A stretch of 64,000 nucleotides of DNA from Phellopilus nigrolimitatus (Eukaryota; Basidiomycota; Agaricomycetes; Hymenochaetales; Hymenochaetaceae). A model generated the notes under the pieces. That model was not told the origin of the DNA and did no database searches. It saw nothing but the letters and a program-made list of their open reading frames with translations. Positions 22,083 to 33,458 of this stretch are shown in pieces. Within the stretch, counting starts at the first letter, position 1, and each line of letters starts with the position of its first letter. Location of the stretch: assembly GCA_021029095.1 (NCBI GenBank), contig JAJOHG010000002.1, positions 1,922,001 through 1,986,000 of the forward strand. Reading direction: 5' to 3'. The position numbers were made by a program, and so were the translations under genes.

Positions 22083-22358
22083 GTGTGTCTCGTTTGATGC
22101 GACGACATTCATCTATTGAGCAGGTATGAAGTTCACGAAGACATTTACATGCAATATACATAATCTATCGTAGCATATGTGCATAGCATACTCTTGCTCG
22201 AAGAATAAACATAAAAAGGCATAATAAAATAAGATTCTTGCTATTTTTAGAAATGGATGCTTGCGACGCATCGTGTCCTCGCATCGATAACGACAACACG
22301 CAACTTACTCTCAACCACCATCGTCTCGATCTCAAGTCGCTGTTTTTCACCGCTCAAC

Positions 22359-25300
22359 ATGTCGCAAACTCAGAACAATCCAAGCGTGGATGAAGCCTGG
22401 TAAGCCGGCGAGCTTAATTTAAAAAAAATAGATTTTCGTCTGTTCTGATTTATCGCGTGTTTGCCCGTAGCTTCCTCCATCTGAAAGGTAACAACCTTAT
22501 TCTCGTTGTCGCACGCTGTAAGCAATGGGTGCGTACGTGTTGTAATGATTCTCTGTACAGAAATTATGGTCGACTTTAAAGTCCCGCTCCCGAACTCGAA
22601 ATTTTCTGTCAAAATCGTCGAGGCGGACAAGTCTTATGAATCGCCCGTTTTCGGAAAGAGGGCTCAAATTAAGTGGGAAAGTGATCTGTGAGTTCTACTC
22701 TCATGTTTGGGTTGCACGCAAACGTCTGAAGTACGTTGCAGGTATATTACATCTTCTGCTACCATCGAGTTGTTTGTACAGGAAGTGCGTAGCTCGAAGC
22801 TACATATCAAGAAGCACTATACCTCAGTCAGCAAGAGCTTTATAGCGAGCGAGACAGCTGGGAACAAGACAGTCCAAGTTGACGGTACGTTCGCCATCGT
22901 AATAATGTGAAATATAAGTCATGGTTGTCTGCAGATATTCCTGAGCGTGCAAAGGTCACTGTCAACTTTACTTTTGGAGATTCGCAGTCGGTAAGCAAAT
23001 CTGCGATGCGTGTCTATTTGTTTGTAGATTTATGACTCTTTCAAAGCTCGAGAATGTTGCTCGTCTCCTCAGCGATGAAGCAACTAGTGCTCTTGCCTCG
23101 AAGGTTGGTCTGCTAGGCAACATTGACAAAGTGCTTGAGTTTGCGGAAGTGGTTTTGAAGATGGGAGGAGCAGTTTCTGAGGTAGTTCTTGTTACGTTTT
23201 CTTGCCTCCTTAAACTGCCCCTCACTCCGAAGCATTGCTTTTAGTTGAATCCAATTGCGAAGGCAGTTGTTGGATCTGTCAAGATTGCTTTTGAGGTGAA
23301 CCAACCGTCCCTGTGAGTTGTATTTGAGTTTCTCTGATTATACATATAGAAGTGCCAGAAGATCAGCAAGGGTCATGATCACGCTGTGACTCTCATGAAT
23401 GACATGGTCTCTCTGCTTCCACTGCCGAGCCTTATTCAGGATATAGTGAAGGAACCTGAGACCAAGAAGATAATGGAGAGGTTTCTCAATCTGGTAAAAG
23501 AAGCAGCTGAAGCTCTCACTAGATATGCATCTCCTTCCAAGATCAGTGAGCAAGCAATAAACTCTGTTGATTTATGAACAATGCTGACAGGCCCAAGAAT
23601 TCTATGCAAGGAACTTGTTGAAGTCTGAGCAGGGAACATTCACCAAGTTGAAAGCAAAGCTCAATGCTATGAAGCCAAACATGATCCTTTATCTTCAAGC
23701 AAGCACACATGCTGTAGCTGTTCAGATTCTTGGTAACCGTAAGATTCAGTGTGTTCTCAAGATAAGATGACACTGACATAACATCTGCAGAAGAGCTAGA
23801 CTGGCTCAACAGGTTGAATCCAGTCATTTCAGCTCATTATGACCCAAAACATTCCTGTTTGTCAGGCACAAGAGTAGACCTTTTGCAGGAAATTGGTGAC
23901 TGGGCCACTACTCAGGGTCAAACATCCAAACTTTTCTGGATGCATGGCATTGCCGGTTCAGGGAAGAGCACCATTGCATCCTCTGTTGCATCCATGTCCT
24001 ATGATAATAAGTGCCTTGCTGGATGCTTCTTCTTCAAGAGGGACATACCAGAGCGCAGGAATCCACAATCTCTATTCCCTTCTTTGGCTTACAGCCTTGC
24101 TATTCTCTTCAAACCTTTCAGGGATGCTATTTCTCAGGTGCTACAAACAGACCCAGTCATTGCTGGCAAGGCAGTTTCTCTGCAGTTTGAGGCACTATTC
24201 AATGGTCCAATTTCTAAATGCAGCCAAAGCTCTCCATTAAAAACTATCATTATGGTTATAGATGCTTTGGATGAGTGTGGAGAGTCTCAGGACAGGTCTA
24301 TGGTTGCTTCATACCTCACACAGTTGGCAAATCTTGCACCTTGGCTCAAGGTCTTTGTCACCAGCAGGTCAAATTCTGAGATCCATGATCAATTTGATAA
24401 TATGACCAGGCTTACTCGGGTTTACAAACTAGATTTGAACTCCATTGATGCTGTGCAGGATATCTATAACTTCACAGAATCTCGGTTGAAAACTATCAAT
24501 GGACTGGAGCCAAAGTGGCTTCAAGAAGAAAAAATCAGGGCACTCTCAGATAGAGCTGCTGGTCTCTTCATCTGGATCAGCACTGTTGCAGAATTCATTA
24601 GAGTTGAACTTGATAAAGACACTGCACTTCAGGAGATTATTGAAGGGACCTCTGAACCAGGGGACGGACCAGAAGCCACATTGGACACACTCTATAGATT
24701 TGTTCTTCAGGGAGTCAAAGGCAGTAAAAGGAGCCAACAGTCTTTGAAAATGATCCTTGGTGTTGTTGTTAGCACTGCCAGAAATAGACCTCTTCCTGTC
24801 TCTGGGATTTTTCACCTTCTTCCAAAAGATCCCCCCAACTACATCATTCCTGAACAAGCAATACATACACTCTTGAAGAACCTGCAGTCCGTTCTGTATG
24901 AAGACAGTGCTATCGGTGGAGCTATTCGAGTCTGCCATCCCTCATTCCTTGATTTTATGTCTAGTGAATTGCGCTCAGGGCCATTCTGGACCAATCCCAT
25001 TGAAGTCAACTCAGAAATGGCTACAAGGTGCCTCCAGATCATGGGCTCCCAGCTCAAGTTCAATATGTGCAAGCTAGAGTCCTCTCATGTCCCAAATAAG
25101 GACATCACAGATCTCCAGCACAAGGTTTCCTATCATATTCCCCAGTCACTCCAGTACAGCTGCAGATATTGGATGGACCACTGGCATATTTCTCATCCAG
25201 GAGTTAATGTTACTGGTCATCGAGAGCATAATCTAGTTCAGAATATCCTGTGCCAGCCAAAAGCTTTGTTTTGGCTTGAGGCTCTGAGCCTGATGGGAGA

Positions 25301-27648
25301 GCTGAAATCAAGCATTGACATCTTAGATAAGGCTTCCCTTGTGTTCAAGGTAAAGTGTCAACTTAAACTTGACTACAATGATCATTCATGCATTTTATGT
25401 TCAGGATTCCAATGGGATTGGAGAAGCTTCCACAGATCTCTACAGATTTGTTTCTGCATTCTATGAAGCTATAGCAACCAGCACACCCCATATTTATGTT
25501 TCTGCATTATCTTGGGCACCATTGGACAGTTATATAGCCAAGCAGCTCCATGCCTCATTCTCCAATCAGCCTTTGATTGTCTCTGGAAAATCCAAGACTT
25601 GGAGGAGCAATATATGGTCAAAAGCCACAGGGAGCCCTGTCAAATGTCTTGCATACTCACTAGATGGAAGGCACATTGTGTCTGGCTCAGGTGATGGCAC
25701 TGTGTGTACTTGGGATGCCCAGACTGGGAAACAAGTAGGAGAGACACTCACAGGGCATTCAAACTGGGTGGTTTCTGTTGCCTACTCCCCTAATGGAAAG
25801 TACATTGTGTCTGGTTCATGGGACCATACCATCTGCATTTGGGATGCTCATACTGGGAAACTAGTAGGAGAGGCACTCACAGGGCATTCAGAACCTGTCA
25901 GTTCTGTTGCCTACTCCCCTGATGGAAAACATATTGTGTCTGGCTCAAATGACAGGACCATCTGGATTTGGGATGCCCAGACTGGGAAGCAAGTAGGAGA
26001 ATCACTCACAGGACACTCACATTCTGTCAATTCTGTTGCCTACTCACCAAATGGAAGGCATATTGTGTCTGGTTCATCAGATGACACCATCTGCATTTGG
26101 GACGCTCAGACTGGCAAACAATTAGGAGAGGCACTCACAGGACACTCACATTCTGTCAATTCTGTTACCTACTCACCAGATGGAAAACATATTGTGTCTG
26201 GTTCATGGGACCATACCATCTGCATTTGGGATGCACAGACTGGGAAGCAAGTAGGAGAACCATTCACAGGACACTCACATTCTGTCAATTTTGTTGCCTA
26301 CTCACCAGATGGAAAACATATTGTGTCTGGCTCAAATGACAAGACCATCTGGATTTGGGATGCACAGACTGGGAAGCAAGTAGGAGAATCACTCACAGGA
26401 CACTCACATTCTGTCAATTCTGTTGCCTACTCACCAAATGGAAGGCACATTGTATCTGGTTCATCAGATGAGACCATCTGCATTTGGGATGCTCAGACTG
26501 GCAAACAAGTTGAGGAACCATTCACTGAACATCCAAGTTCTGTCAATTCTGTTGCCTACTCCCCTGATGGAAGATACATTGTGTCTGGTTCAGATGACAA
26601 CACCATCTGCATTTGGGATGCCCAGACTGGGAAGCAAGTAGGAGAGCCACTGGCAGGACATTCAAGTTATGTCAAGTCTGTTGCCTACTCTCCTGATGGA
26701 AGGCACATTGTATCTGGTTCATGGGATGACACCATCTGTGTTTGGGATGCTCAGACTGGCAAACGAGTTGAGGAACGATTCACTGGACATTCAAGTTTGG
26801 TTAATTCTGTTGCCTACTCACCAAATGGAAGGCACATTGTATCTGGTTCATGGGATGACACCATCTGCATTTGGGATGCTCAGACTGGGAATCAAGTAGG
26901 AGAACCACTCAGGGGGCACTCATATTCTGCCAATTCTGTTGCCTACTCCCCGGATGGAAAACATATTGTGTCTGGCTCAAATGACAGGACCATCCGGATT
27001 TGGGATGCCCAGACTGGGAAGCAAGTAGGAGAATCACTCACAGGGCATTCAGGATATGTCAGTTCTGTTGCCTACTCCCATGATGGAAAGCACATTGTGT
27101 CTGGTTCATGGGACAACACCATCTGCATTTGGGATGCCCAGACTGGGAAGCAAGTAGGAGAGCCACTCACAGGGCATTCAAGCTGGGTTAATTCTGTTGC
27201 CTACTCACCAGATAGAAAACATATTGTGTCTGGCTCAGATGACAGGACCATCTGGATTTGTGATGCTCAGACTGGGAAACAAGTAGGAAAGCCACTTACA
27301 GGACACTCATATTCTGTCAAATCTGTTGCCTACTCCCCTGATGGAAAGCACATTGTGTCTGGTTCAGGGGACAGCACCATCCGTATCTGGAATGCAGACA
27401 CTGGATCAGAAGGTTTCCTACTGATCCAGAAACTGCCAAAGGAATTTCGAGGAGATGAATGGTACAGGGGGCCATCAGGTGAACTGTTGCTCTGGGTTCC
27501 TTTGGAATTTAGAGTTACATTCTGTGACATGAGCAACATATGTATTTCGAAAACTCGGCCAAGGTTTCCTCCGAGGTTGGACTGGCCGAAGTTCCTTCGA
27601 TATGGAGGTTCAGGCTGGACACAGATTTTTGATGAGTCTCGTTTTTGA
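22359..27648 (+). CDS. NACHT-WD40 NLR-like STAND protein, copy 2
   Basis: Eleven exons give an open 1569-residue protein: 22359-22399, 22471-22487, 22561-22687, 22742-22884, 22935-22990, 23047-23181, 23245-23295, 23350-23545, 23598-23738, 23791-25349, 25405-27648. The architecture is as in copy 1: a C2-like N-terminus (MVDFKVPLPNSKFSVKIVEA), a helical adaptor, NACHT with GIAGSGKST and MVIDALDECG, a helical arm, and 14 WD repeats. It differs by three extra residues in exon 5 (PERAK), a single intron where copy 1 has the duplicated mini-exon, and a stop (TGA) directly after DESRF, whereas copy 1 splices once more. The stretch before the WD array, including KASLVFK-intron-D and the exon after it, is nearly identical in the two copies, which suggests recent duplication or gene conversion. 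Its ligand is unknown. Confidence 0.9.
25631..27419 (+). repeat. WD40 repeat array of NLR2 (14 repeats)
   Basis: Fourteen 129 bp units, again two propellers' worth. Repeats 3-4 (NDRTIWIW...ESLTGHSHSVN, then SSDDTICIW) recur as repeats 6-7 (NDKTIWIW...ESLTGHSHSVN, SSDETICIW), which looks like duplication of a three-repeat block (387 bp). Repeats 9 and 10 share SWDDTIC. Variable residues again lie after GH (SNWVV, SEPVS, SHSVN, SSYVK, SYSAN) and after SGS. Confidence 0.92.
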
Positions 27649-28053
27649 GGTGTACGTTTCCCCGCATCCTTTGTTTGTAGTTCGACTGTCTTGCTAACGA
27701 AAGTAATTATTTTAGTCTGGAATGTAAATATGTCATCGATTCATACCGAAGATATAATACGACGGAATTTGTCCAGTAGGATCGTGGAGGGGCAGTGAGG
27801 GATGGCGAGGTATGGGTATGTAATTGTGTCGCATGTCAATTGTATTATGTCGTTGTATATAGCCGAAGCGATATCTTTGACGCGAGGATGCTGAGCAGAT
27901 TGCGTGAATATTAGGTTGTCTCTACAGAGAAGAAAACGGTAGCCTGACAGACCGAGTCGCGATGTTTAACTGATTTATGAATATAACTTGTAAGTGTTCG
28001 GATAAATGAGTATATCATCTTTAGAGTGTAGACAGACCTCGGTGTCGTGCGCA
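27649..28053 (+). repeat. NLR 3' flank, copy 2 of 3
   Basis: Non-coding spacer homologous to 15374-15734 and 30230-30656 (shared landmarks TTAGTCTGGAAT, CCAGTAGGATCGTGGAG, GTGTCGCATGTCAA). No gene is visible. Confidence 0.75.
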
Positions 28054-29610
28054 CTAGAGGTATATGGCGCAACGTTGATTCATCTTAATTGCCAATGATG
28101 CTAACCTTCCATCCGTTCTGTCCGCCCCGCCGGGCGCGCCACACAGCAGCTCCGCATGCTCGCCCAAACCATTCACGAGCGTCTTCAGCTCCACGCGCGC
28201 CGGCCGCCAACCAGCAGCGAGCAAGTCGAGCGTGTGCTCCGCGCCGTCGACGTCCATCCCCACCGTATGACAGTCAGGCCTCCGAGTGGCGGCCGAACGT
28301 CCGCATCCTTGCATTCTAAGTACTCCGTTGCGGCGGTGCACTTTGTGGGCTTCCGGATCTCCGCAGGGTCCGCGAAGCCCTGCCACCTCTCCTCTCCTCC
28401 CGCGCCGCCGCCGCCGACACCTCACACAGCTAAGAACCATCCCCACATGCGCAGCCCCACGCGTTCCTCTGCGTCCGGGGACCGCGTCTGCTTTTTCGTG
28501 CGCCGGTTCGTGGACACCACGTAGTAGTACACGTTCGCCCGCGCATCGCGCCAGAGCGGCCCGAGGCGCGGGATCGCAGCCTGAAGCGCGAGCGCGTGCG
28601 CGTGCTCGAGTACCGAGAGCCGGTCCTTGTGTGCTTCGCGCGCCGCGCGGTGCGCCTTGTCTTTCTCAGTGTCCTTCGCAGGAGGTCCAGCCTTGACTTT
28701 CGTCTCAGACTTCTTCGCGTTGCCCTCGTCATGGCCGGTGCCCAGCCCCATCTCCACCTCTTCCGCCGTCCAATCTTGTTCATCTTCGCCCAGTACACGC
28801 GGTTCTCATCCCGCCCGTCTGCGCAGCCCTGATCGATCTCCACGCGCACCGACGCGCCCCGCAGTGCGTTCTCGCAGAGTATAAGGAGCGGTGGAAGGAG
28901 TTGCATCGCATACGAGACCCGGTGATGGCAACCGACATGTCCTCCAAGTCAGATCGGCGGGACGGGGCGGCGGCTGATGCAAGTTCGCATGCGCTGATCC
29001 GCGTGCTCGTCCATGGAGGTGGGGCAGACTCGGAGTCGGAGTCAGAATCGGACTCAGCAGTTGGCGGTGGAAGCGCAGAGTCCGGGATCGGCACAGGAAA
29101 GACGAGGAGTGGGAGTGTAGCGTGGAGGGCGCTGATATGTGCCCTCAGAGCCGCGGGTCGCACTCCTGTGCCAGCAAGGACCTTAAGTGTATCCTTAATC
29201 ATCTAATTTTAAAAGAAGTCCGAGTAAAGTAAGTTTCCAAATTTACGAGAGTATCTTCCATTAGGCTGTCGCCCACATACCTTATGCTTTTCCGGTTTGT
29301 CGTCTGCAGCGATCAAGTCGAGCAAGTTGAGGACGAGCGACTTTGGTCATGCGTCGCCCAGGGTATCAAAGACGTCGAGATCCTCGAGGTGCGTCATGCT
29401 AAGCTTCATGAGCTGCGCGAAGCGTAACACGAGCTGCTAATGATTATTATGAATGGACAACAACCAAAGCTGAAGGTTGAAGGGCACGCACAAAGAACCA
29501 GATTTTAGCCTGCGTCTAGTCAAGGTCTGTCGGCACTGCAGTCCACCTGGGCCTTCTTCAGGCGCTTTGAGCGCGACATCGGCCCCATGGTTTCGGCGGG
29601 TTCCTCTGGA
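28054..29610 (-). pseudogene. Truncated CDCA7-like zinc-finger gene, copy B
   Basis: A second diverged copy of the C-terminal half of the CDCA7-like gene: the last exon at about 28100-29205 (IKDTLKVLAGTGVRPAALRA near its start, AEDVWKVRKDGP-type decay near its end), the DDT-like exon at about 29280-29430 and part of the preceding exon at 29490-29610. Frames are broken repeatedly and the zinc finger and N-terminus are missing. As in copy A, it ends by running into TOP1-derived sequence. Confidence 0.8.
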
Positions 29611-30060
29611 GACTTGGCGATGGGGGTTGAGAGGCGAAGCCGAAGAAAAGAGCTACGAAGGTGAAGGAGAGGGATTCCGATGTCCCTAAGTCACGGACGC
29701 AAAATAAAGGGAAAAAGGACTCGGAGGAGGGCGAGGAACATCCTGCGCTGTCGGGAGGCCGAGGACGCTCGAGCACAAGACTGTAGTGTAAAGCATGGCA
29801 GATCGAGCGCCTCGCACTTGGTGCGGGGAGAGGACAAAGCAGACACGGTATTTGAATCGGACATCTGTCTAGACAGGCACCTCGCGCCATACTCGAATGG
29901 CCGTTCTTCACTTTGCCATGTATAACGATGACGAGTCGGACATTGACGAGGAGTGGGTCGGGCAGCACGAAGGCGAGAAGCCGCGGAGGACGAAGAGTTG
30001 AATGGTACAGTTTGAGCGAAGCCGGGAAGCGCTGACATAAACTGACCGAAGATTCGGTCC
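29611..30060 (+). pseudogene. Scrambled TOP1 fragments
   Basis: Short TOP1-like blocks occur in gene order with large internal deletions: exon 2 (GAAGCCGAAGAAAAGAGCTA at 29637, then GGGAGGCCGAGGA), exon 6 (CACTTGGTGCGGG-GAGAGGA, near 29815), exon 7 (AGGCACCTCGCGCCATAC, 29875) and exon 8 (GATGACGAGTCGGACATTGA, 29928). Nothing is translatable as topoisomerase. It is followed by a 60-70 bp piece shared with 17360-17412. Confidence 0.75.
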
Positions 30061-30093
30061 CTGACGCTCGCGTGCGTGCCGCTTCGGCAGCCG

Positions 30094-30656
30094 CCATCGA
30101 AGTTCCTTCAATACGGTGGTTCTGGCTGGACACAGATTTTCTATGAGTCTTGTTCTTCACGTGCAAGTTCCCCTCCATTTGTTGTTGTAGTTCAAATGTT
30201 TTGCTAACGAAAGGAATTATTTTAGTCTGGAAAAATGTAAATATGCCGTCGATCCATACCGAAGATGTAATACGATGGGATTTCTCCAGTAGGATCGTGG
30301 AGAAACATTATGGGATGGCGAGGTATGAATATGTAATTGTGTCGCATGTCAAATGCACTATGTTCCCGAGACGTAGTTGTAAATAGTCGAAGCAATAGTT
30401 TTGAAGCGATGATGCTGAGCAGATTGCATGAATATTAAGATGTTTTTACAGTAAAGAAGCGAAAAACTGACAGAGACGATGTTGAACTTGATTTATGAAT
30501 GTAACTTGTAAGTATCTGGATAGCTGAGTACATTATCTTTAAATGTAGACAGACCTTGGAGTCGGACCTCCCCGTGCGCATTAGAGATATATGGCGCAAC
30601 GTTAATTCACCTAGACTCCATCGATGCTAACCTCCCATCCGTTCCGTCCGACTCAT
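30094..30656 (+). pseudogene. Orphan 3' end of a third NLR plus its 3' flank (copy 3 of 3)
   Basis: Bases 30098-30160 (AAGTTCCTTCAATA, GGTGGTTCTGGCTGGACACA, GATTTTCTATGAGTCTTGTT) match the last codons of the two NLR genes (FLRYGGSGWTQIFDESR). They are followed by the characteristic 3' intron-like segment and spacer seen after the other NLRs. Everything upstream of the NLR C-terminus is missing, so a third NLR once stood here or only its end was copied. Confidence 0.8.
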
Positions 30657-33266
30657 CTATACTTCTACCCCGCCGATGCGCCACGCAAGCAGCTCCGCAT
30701 ACTCGCCCAAACCCTTCACGAGCGCCTTCAGCTCCGCGCGCGCCGGCCGCCGACCAGCAGCGAGCAAGTCCAGCGCGCCGTCGACGTCCATCTCCACCGC
30801 ATGTGGGGCAAGCCTCCGAGCAGCGTCCGCATTGCTATCCACATCTGCGTCCTTGCAATCTAACTCCTCCGTCGCTGCGATCCACTTTGCAAGCTGCCGG
30901 ATCTCCGCAGGGTCTGCGAAGCCCCACCACCTCTCCTCCCCTCCCGCGTCACCGCCGCCGACACCCCACGCAGCCAAGAACCATCCCCACTTGCGGAGTC
31001 CCTCGCGTTCCTCTGCGTCCGGGGCTCGCGCCCGCTTTTTCGTGCGCCGGTGCGCGGACGCCGCGTAGTACACGTTCCCCCGCGCGTCCCGCCCGAGCGG
31101 CGCGAGGCGCGGGTTCGCAGCCTGAAGCGCGAGCGTATGCGCGTGTTCGAGCGCCGAGAGCCGCGCCTTGTGTGCTTCGCGCGCAGCGCGGTGCGCCTTG
31201 TCTTTCTCAGTGTCCTTCGCAGGAGGACCAGCCTTGACTTTCTTCTCAGACTTCTTCGCGTTGCCCTCGTCACGGCCGGCGCCAAACCCCATCTCCGCTT
31301 CTTCCTCCGCCCACCTCTTGTTCTCCTCGCGCACCTTCGCCCAGTACACGCGGTTCTCTTCCCGCCCGTCTGCACAGCCTTGCTCGATCTCCACGCGCAC
31401 CGACGCGCCCCGCAACGCGTTCTCGCAGAGCGCAAGGAGTGGCGGGAGGAGCTGCGTTGCGTGCGTCACCGGGGGCCCAGAGGCGGCGACGAGCGTGTCC
31501 TCCGAGCCGGAGCGGTGGGACGGGGCTGCGGCGGCTGCAAGTTCGCGCGCGCTGATCCGCGTGCTCATCCGTGGAGGCGGGACCGACTCAGGCTCAGAGT
31601 CGGACTCACTGGTAGGCGGTGGGGGTGAAGGGTCCGGGATCGGCACAGGGAAGACGGCGTGTGGGAGTGTAGTGCGAAGGGCGCTGAGATGTGCCCACAG
31701 AGCCGCGGGTCGCGTTCCTGTGCCAGCAATGTTCTTAAGCGTATCCTTAATCATCTAATTTTAAAGGAAATCCGAGTAAGGTAAGTTTCCAAATTTACGA
31801 GATTATCTTCCATAAGCGTCTCCCCCGACTTACCTTCTGCTCCTCTGGTTCGGCATCTGCAGCAATCAAGTCCAGCAAGTTGAGGACGAGCGCCTTTGCG
31901 CACGAGTCACCCAGGGTATCAAAGACGTCGAGCTCCTCGAGGTGCGTCACGCCAATCTTCATGAGCGGCGCGAAGCGTAACATGAACTCGCGAAGCTTTA
32001 GATGAATATTAAAAACGGACAACCTCTAATGCTGAAGGTTAAAGAGTACGCACGAAGAACCGGTTTTCCGCCTGCGTCTGGTCAAGGTCTGTCGGCACTG
32101 CAGTCCACCTGGGCTCGGGGACGACCTTCTTCGGGCGCTTTGCACGCGGCTTCGGCTTCACGGGTTCGATGGCTTTCTCAGTGGGTTTCGTAATAGGGAC
32201 GCCCAGAGCAGATCCGCCTGCTGGATACGGTATGTACTTCACGGCGCCCGGGACATTCGAGAGTTTTCTGCAATAAATTGAAATAAAACAGAAACGGGAA
32301 TAAATAAGCCTTGAAGACAATACATAAAACCAGAGAGAGCAGACGAACCCCGTGGGCTCAAGACCCTTCGCTTTCCGACAATTGCGGCAGTTGCACTTGT
32401 CCGCACATTTAGGACACCTAGATCGGGTTTTAAGCATGTGACAGAGGGGGAAAAAAAGCGTGATGCATACGTCCAGTGGTACGCGTCGTCGTCAACGTGC
32501 TTGCTGTTCTGCTGCGTGATTCTGCGCCGCCTGATCTGCTCGGCGTCCTTTCCGTAGCGATTGTTGATACATCTATCGCAGTACTTCTGTCTGCAACGCA
32601 GTCCGGATTTGAGCGTGCAGTGCAGACCCACTGCATATAGCCGTTAGTAAAAACAGTCCGATGCGAGAGCAAGAAACGTGACTGCTTACGAGAATTGTCG
32701 GTTTTCCTCCGGCACTGGTGGCAGTAGAAGGAGCCATTCGGGAACGTCTCTTCGCTCTTCGCAGTCTTCGCGGACCCGTCTGCGAGCTTGACTTTTTTGA
32801 GCGGCGAGCCCGACCCTGCGGTGGCGGCGGGCGTGTTCGCGTTAAGCGCCTTCGACGCGAGCAGACTGCCCCTCCCGCGCGGCACTGCAGCGCGGCTCTT
32901 ATGCGACGCGTGCAGTGGCGACGGCGGGATCTCGACATACACCTGGAATTTGCTCTTGAAGGGGCTCGGCCCCGGGGCGCGCGCGGCGCTGGGCGTCGCT
33001 TTGGGCGTCGTGCGGTGCAGGGGCGACGGCGGGATCTCAACAAAAACTTCGAGCTTGCGTTTGAGCGAGTTCGCGCGGGAGATGCCCGCGGTGGGCTTAG
33101 GCTTGGGTTTGGGCTTGGGGGTGCTTGCCATTGGCGCGTTCACGGATGGGGGCGCCGTGCGCCGGTGAAACGGTGATGGTGGGATCTCGACGAAGACCTC
33201 CATGCGCCGCCTGTGGGCGGCTGAGAGCCGCTGCGTCGAGGAGGACGACGACGACGCTGCGGACAT
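30657..33266 (-). CDS. CDCA7-like zf-4CXXC_R1 protein with DDT-like C-terminal region
   Basis: Six exons give an open 759-residue protein: 33266-32690, 32630-32471, 32417-32349, 32267-32054, 31995-31834, 31754-30657. The N-terminal ~150 residues hold three copies of VEIPPSP followed by F/L-H. The zinc finger has YCHQCRRKTDN, LHCTLKSGLRCRQKYCDRC, INNRYG, then after a ~26-residue insert WTCPKCADKCNCRNCRKAKG, the R1-type finger of CDCA7. The next exons (LREFMLRFAPLMK, LEELDVFDTLGD) and PRLAPLGRDARGNVYY resemble DDT/WHIM-type regions. Known for the family: CDCA7 recruits the HELLS remodeller and senses hemimethylated DNA; fungal members with an inserted R1 finger are thought to co-occur with HELLS and maintenance methyltransferases. 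This is the only full copy; two C-terminal pseudocopies precede it. It is divergent from TIM17 across 192 bp. Confidence 0.87.
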
Positions 33267-33458
33267 TTGTGTTTTCAAATGGTGGTGATGGTTCAACTTC
33301 AACTTCAACTTGGTTGAACATGACGCGACTAAATTAGCTTACAACCACCACGCGTGTGATCACGTGACTCACGCCGTTAGACCGGCCCTAAACCTGCGTC
33401 CAAAAATTGGACGACACCGTTTTGCAGTTGCTGGCCTCATTCGTCGTCGACCTATAGC

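Noticed and set aside
25631..27419. WD40 array read as a satellite or CRISPR-like repeat
   Set aside because: The 129 bp unit is an exact multiple of three, stays open throughout and encodes canonical WD40 blades; there are no spacers.
30676..31758. Plus-strand frames of 130-196 codons opposite the CDCA7-like last exon
   Set aside because: Arg/Ala-rich shadows of a GC-rich exon; the minus strand has the continuous 365-codon exon that splices in phase to the zinc-finger exons.
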